From Gammaproteobacteria bacterium (GTDB lineage: Bacteria > Pseudomonadota > Gammaproteobacteria > SZUA-140), in the NCBI GenBank assembly GCA_026982145.1, contig JALSHQ010000388.1:1-8630 (forward strand): a DNA stretch of 8,630 nt. Reading direction: 5' to 3'. Every line of letters starts with the position of its first letter. The first letter of the stretch is position 1. The notes below the pieces were generated by a model. That model worked only from the letters and a program-made list of their open reading frames with translations, did no database searches and was not told the origin of the DNA. Position numbers and translations under genes: made by a program. Positions 6,025 to 8,630 of this stretch are shown here, piece by piece.

Positions 6025-7076
6025 TGCTCTTCCACTCCCGATGTCACCACATCTTTTGCACAACGAAAACCGAAGGTGTCATTTTTAGTGCGTTTGGCAA
6101 AAAAGGCGCGATTAAACAGCGGCGCTGAAATACCACACTTATAAAAAGAACAATCAAACCATGAGCCACCCTTCAGCGTTTTATAACGTTCCCCATAGTT
6201 TTCCGATGAAACTTCACTGCCCGGGTAGGGGGCATACCAAGAGTCGGTCCACTCCCAGACATTGCCGGAGGTGTCATAGAGGCCGTATGGACTCACCCCT
6301 TCAGCGAAAGCACCGACCGGCGTGGTATCGCCAGTGTGGCCAGCCGCGCGCCAACGCACCGGATTATTACTTTTTTTAGGGTCAAAAATATCGCCCCATG
6401 GGTAGATACGACCATCACTGCTGCGCGCCGCTTTCTCCCACTCCTGGTCTGTCGGCAGTCGTTTTCCTGCCCAGCTACAGTAATCAACCGCATCATCCCA
6501 GCCGACATAGACCACTGGGTGATCTACCTTTCCTTCAGGATAGGTACGATTTCTAAAATGGAGCGGTGAGCGCTTATTCATCGCTTTGATATAACGCTCA
6601 TACTGAAAATTGGTCACTTCATGTCGGTCAATCAAAAAGGCATCAAGATAGATTTCATGCTGCGGCCCCTCATCGGGAAGGCGACCGTTGGTGCCCATGA
6701 TAAATTTCCCCGCCGGCACTTCGACCATCTCATTAGGCGCCGCACCAATACGCGACTGGGTGTAATGCAGTGGCAGGCTCATCCCGGCATCAGCGGTCAA
6801 ACGTAATTTAGGGTCAACCCCTTCTACATCGGTGAGTGGCGCTGCCGATGCAAAGTCACCCACTTTGATTTGCTCGGCAGTGTGGCACTGTGTGCAGCTA
6901 TCTTTCGGTTGCGACAGCACCTTAAGTAGATCTGAAATCCCCTCTTGATGGCAGCTCACACACTGTTTATCTGAGTGCAGATGATCTTGTGGGCGCTCAG
7001 CAGCGTTCACATCAACACTCAATAGCGGCAACCATAATGCCAGCACAGGCAGCAGCAATGTGATAACCCGGATCAC
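6021..7076 (-). CDS. Exported diheme cytochrome c / FGE-like fusion protein
   Basis: The 351-residue product has a cleavable signal peptide (hydrophobic 4-20, likely cleavage near VNAAE at 24-27) and two c-type haem sites, CVSCH (39-43) and CTQCH (61-65), so it should act in the periplasm. A linker (about 70-110) leads to an FGE/SUMF1 domain with MVEVPAGKFIMGTN (117-130), DRHEVTNFQY (150-159), WAGKRLPTDQEWEKAARSSDG (202-222 in part), YPWG (225-228), DTSGNVWEWTDSWY (268-281), KGGSW (302-306) and GFRCAK (336-341). After GGSW there are C309 and C314, five residues apart like the FGE catalytic pair. By spacing to GGS and GFR, however, only C314 falls near a catalytic position and the second seems absent. 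The start is GTG at 7076, sharing GTGA with the trhP stop, and the end overlaps the next gene by ATGA. A role in periplasmic electron transfer or modification of a partner protein is possible; the reaction is unknown. Confidence 0.88.
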   Translation of the reverse strand: MIRVITLLLPVLALWLPLLSVDVNAAERPQDHLHSDKQCVSCHQEGISDLLKVLSQPKDSCTQCHTAEQIKVGDFASAAPLTDVEGVDPKLRLTADAGMSLPLHYTQSRIGAAPNEMVEVPAGKFIMGTNGRLPDEGPQHEIYLDAFLIDRHEVTNFQYERYIKAMNKRSPLHFRNRTYPEGKVDHPVVYVGWDDAVDYCSWAGKRLPTDQEWEKAARSSDGRIYPWGDIFDPKKSNNPVRWRAAGHTGDTTPVGAFAEGVSPYGLYDTSGNVWEWTDSWYAPYPGSEVSSENYGERYKTLKGGSWFDCSFYKCGISAPLFNRAFFAKRTKNDTFGFRCAKDVVTSGVEEQ

Positions 7077-8386
7077 AGATTCTTTGCCAGCAGACCCAGT
7101 GGATAATCGGCGCCATCATTCGGCAACGGAATCTTGACCCGATAACCACTGCCCAGCACTTCATTAATGGCATCACCACGCTCGTTACGCAACTCTGCCA
7201 ACACAAACGTGCGTCCGCCTTTCGGCAGAATCAGCTCTAGTGTATCCCCCACTGCAAATTTGTTTTTAACTTCGACTTCAGCCATCCCCTCATCCACATT
7301 GTAGTGGGTGATCTCGCCGACAAAGCGCTGCTTCAAACTATCAGAACGATTCTGCATATAGTTCTGATATTCTTGGCTGTGGTAGCGTTTGAAAAAGCCA
7401 TCGGTATAGCCACGGCTCGCGAGGTTCTCTAACACACCAAGATGGCGATCATCGAAAGGACGACCGGCAAGCGCGTCATCAATCGCATAACGGTAGGTTT
7501 GCGCTGTGCGTGTCACATAATAGTGAGACTTGGTGCGCCCCTCTATTTTAAGGCTATTGATCCCCATCTTCACCAGTCGCTCCACATGCTCAACCGCACG
7601 CAGATCTTTTGAGTTCATGATGTAGGTGCCGTGCTCATCCTCTTCAATCGGCATCAATTCACCGGGGCGCTCTGCCTCTTCTAGTAGATAGACCTGCCCT
7701 TCAGCAGCTTCATGCTGCGGCTCAGATTTACCACAGGCAACGGTGTCGCCCGTAATGTCTGTCTTCGCATCTTTCACATCGTACTTCCATCGACATGAGT
7801 TGGTGCAACTCCCCTGATTCGCATCACGGTGGTTGAAATAGCCCGAGAGCAGGCAGCGACCAGAATAGGCGATACAGAGCGCGCCATGAACAAACACTTC
7901 AAGCTCCATATCGGGGCATTGCTGGCGAATCTCTTCGATCTCATCCAGTGACAGCTCACGCGACAGGATAATCCGTTTTAGCCCGAGTGATTGCCAAAAT
8001 TTCACCCCAGCGTAATTGACCGTGTTGGCCTGCACCGAGAGATGCACAGGAAGATCAGGCCAGCGCTCGCGCACCTGCATAATCAAACCGGGGTCGGCCA
8101 TAATCAGCGCGTCAGGTTTCAGCTCAATCACGGCTGTAATGTCATCCATGAAAGTCTTAACTTTGCTGTTATGCGGCAGCACATTGCAGGCGAGGTAAAA
8201 ACGTTTGCCCGCCGCGTGGACGGTTTCAATCCCGCTCGCCAAGTTTTCATAATTACTGAAATCGTTATTGCGCACGCGCAAGCTGTAGCGCGGCATACCG
8301 GCGTAAACAGCGTCAGCACCATAGGCGATGGCGTATTTTAGATTTTTCAGCGTGCCGGCGGGGGCGAGCAGTTCAGTTGGTTTCAT
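7073..8386 (-). CDS. trhP: tRNA 5-hydroxyuridine synthesis protein TrhP (U32 family)
   Basis: TrhP (formerly YegQ) hydroxylates wobble uridine U34 of several tRNAs to 5-hydroxyuridine, using prephenate in E. coli; CmoA/CmoB then build mo5U/cmo5U. It is cytosolic and carries an Fe-S cluster. The 437-residue product compares with about 453 in E. coli. It shows ELLAPAGTLKNLKYAIAYGA near the N-terminus (5-24), RYSLRVRNN (33-41), HLSVQAN (115-121), the peptidase U32 signature EVFVHGALCIAYSGRCLLS (163-181), NQGSCTNSCRW (190-200), EDEHGTYIMNSKDLRA (249-264) and SLKIEGRTKS (278-287). C171, C178, C194 and C198 are the likely cluster ligands. A C-terminal beta domain (about 352-437) follows. The stretch at 205-235 is the least E. 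coli-like. The ATG at 8386 matches the family start, although its ribosome site is poor. The stop overlaps the next gene's GTG, so trhP leads a coupled unit. Confidence 0.95.
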   Translation of the reverse strand: MKPTELLAPAGTLKNLKYAIAYGADAVYAGMPRYSLRVRNNDFSNYENLASGIETVHAAGKRFYLACNVLPHNSKVKTFMDDITAVIELKPDALIMADPGLIMQVRERWPDLPVHLSVQANTVNYAGVKFWQSLGLKRIILSRELSLDEIEEIRQQCPDMELEVFVHGALCIAYSGRCLLSGYFNHRDANQGSCTNSCRWKYDVKDAKTDITGDTVACGKSEPQHEAAEGQVYLLEEAERPGELMPIEEDEHGTYIMNSKDLRAVEHVERLVKMGINSLKIEGRTKSHYYVTRTAQTYRYAIDDALAGRPFDDRHLGVLENLASRGYTDGFFKRYHSQEYQNYMQNRSDSLKQRFVGEITHYNVDEGMAEVEVKNKFAVGDTLELILPKGGRTFVLAELRNERGDAINEVLGSGYRVKIPLPNDGADYPLGLLAKNL

Positions 8387-8441
8387 TTCAGGGGTGGTAG
8401 CACTTCAATTAAAAAACTAGGTGAGCAAGCGGGTTGACTCA

Positions 8442-8478
8442 AGGCGACAGCGCCTCTTCAGCTTTACCAATGAAAGCT
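8442..8478. repeat. Two small inverted repeats upstream of trhP
   Basis: Reading the minus strand toward trhP, AGCTTT (8478-8473) pairs with AAAGCT (8465-8460) across 7 nt, then AGGCG (8455-8451) pairs with CGCCT (8446-8442) across CTGT. Both are perfect but short. They lie between the larger hairpin at 8502-8528 and the trhP start, so they would sit in the trhP leader RNA if transcription starts upstream. Chance occurrence cannot be excluded. The remaining bases up to the trhP ATG contain a T6 run (8416-8411) but no convincing promoter. Confidence 0.35.
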
Positions 8479-8501
8479 CAATCCACACTGCGATAGATGA
8501 T

Positions 8502-8528
8502 GCTGGCAGCCGCTAAAAGGCTGCCAGC
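8502..8528 (-). terminator. Perfect GC-rich hairpin after the truncated upstream gene
   Basis: GCTGGCAGCC and GGCTGCCAGC form a perfect 10-bp stem around a 7-base loop. On the minus strand it starts eight bases after the TAA of the truncated upstream gene, the usual place for a terminator or mRNA-protecting stem. A T run is missing (the following bases are ATCATCTATC), so this is not a canonical Rho-independent terminator. It could be a weak terminator, a Rho-associated 3' end, or a processing/stability hairpin. Confidence 0.5.
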
Positions 8529-8536
8529 CGAAAGCG

Positions 8537-8630
8537 TTACTCGCCCGCTTCTTTCTCTTCAAGCTCAGCACGCTCTTTTTTCACGATTCTCATCGCCAGA
8601 AAGCAAGGCAGAACAATCACCAGAAGAACG
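8537..8630 (-). CDS. C-terminal fragment of an unidentified membrane protein
   Basis: Thirty codons and a TAA stop are visible; the start lies outside the window. The fragment reads VLLVIVLPCFLAMRIV and then a charged tail KKERAELEEKEAGE, which fits the end of a transmembrane helix followed by a short, probably cytoplasmic (positive-inside) helical tail. It is followed by a hairpin, and 150 bp separate it from trhP. The fragment is too short to name a family. That it is a real coding end is supported by the hydrophobic-to-charged pattern and the hairpin just after the stop. Confidence 0.6.
   Translation of the reverse strand, partial: VLLVIVLPCFLAMRIVKKERAELEEKEAGE

Noticed and set aside
6025..6063. 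Thirteen-residue extension of the FGE-like lipoprotein
   Set aside because: It would place MCKRCGDIGSGRA before the lipoprotein signal, spoiling the short basic n-region. The ATG at 6024 has a good ribosome site and an ATGA overlap.
4948..6170. Diversity-generating retroelement target, because FGE/C-type-lectin folds are common variable proteins
   Set aside because: The C-terminal segments are not Asn-rich or adenine-hypermutable in pattern, there is no matching template repeat, and no reverse transcriptase gene is present.
8387..8440. Promoter for trhP (TTGAGT, 17-base spacer, TAGTTT)
   Set aside because: The -35 matches 4 of 6 and the -10 only 3 of 6 consensus bases; this is within chance for the region, so it is not listed as a feature.

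Overview
The window carries a chromosomal block from a gammaproteobacterium-like genome with mid-range GC. Every gene I can support lies on the minus strand, so transcription runs from high to low coordinates. The assignment rests on the gene order rimP-nusA-infB, a NusA with two C-terminal acidic repeats, a long IF2 with an extended N-terminus, and a TrhP that I recall as close to the Escherichia coli protein. Genus cannot be read from the sequence. A periplasmic c-type cytochrome shows that the organism has cytochrome c maturation and suggests a respiratory lifestyle.

Layout in transcription order. At 8630-8537 is the C-terminal tail of an unidentified membrane protein, followed by a perfect 10-bp hairpin. 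Next, at 8386-4948, come three genes with 4-bp overlaps between neighbours: trhP (tRNA U34 hydroxylation), an exported protein joining a two-haem cytochrome c segment to a formylglycine-generating-enzyme-like (FGE/SUMF1) domain, and a lipoprotein with a second, diverged FGE-like domain. A 333-bp gap (4615-4947) follows. It holds a near-consensus sigma-70 promoter, a leader of about 200 nt and an intrinsic terminator about 27 nt before rimP, which is the arrangement of an attenuated leader. Then come rimP, nusA and infB. infB runs off the left edge and probably lacks only about 15 codons.

How they work together. RimP (30S maturation), NusA (transcription elongation, termination and antitermination) and IF2 (initiation) form the classical transcription-translation operon, here under its own promoter and attenuator. 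TrhP modifies tRNA wobble uridines, so it fits the translation theme. The two genes overlapped behind it encode cell-envelope proteins. Their link with a cytosolic Fe-S tRNA hydroxylase is unexpected and is the part of the window most likely to be undescribed: a pair of envelope FGE-fold proteins, one with haem, neither with a clearly intact FGE cysteine pair. No tRNA or rRNA gene, CRISPR array, insertion sequence or phage gene was recognised.
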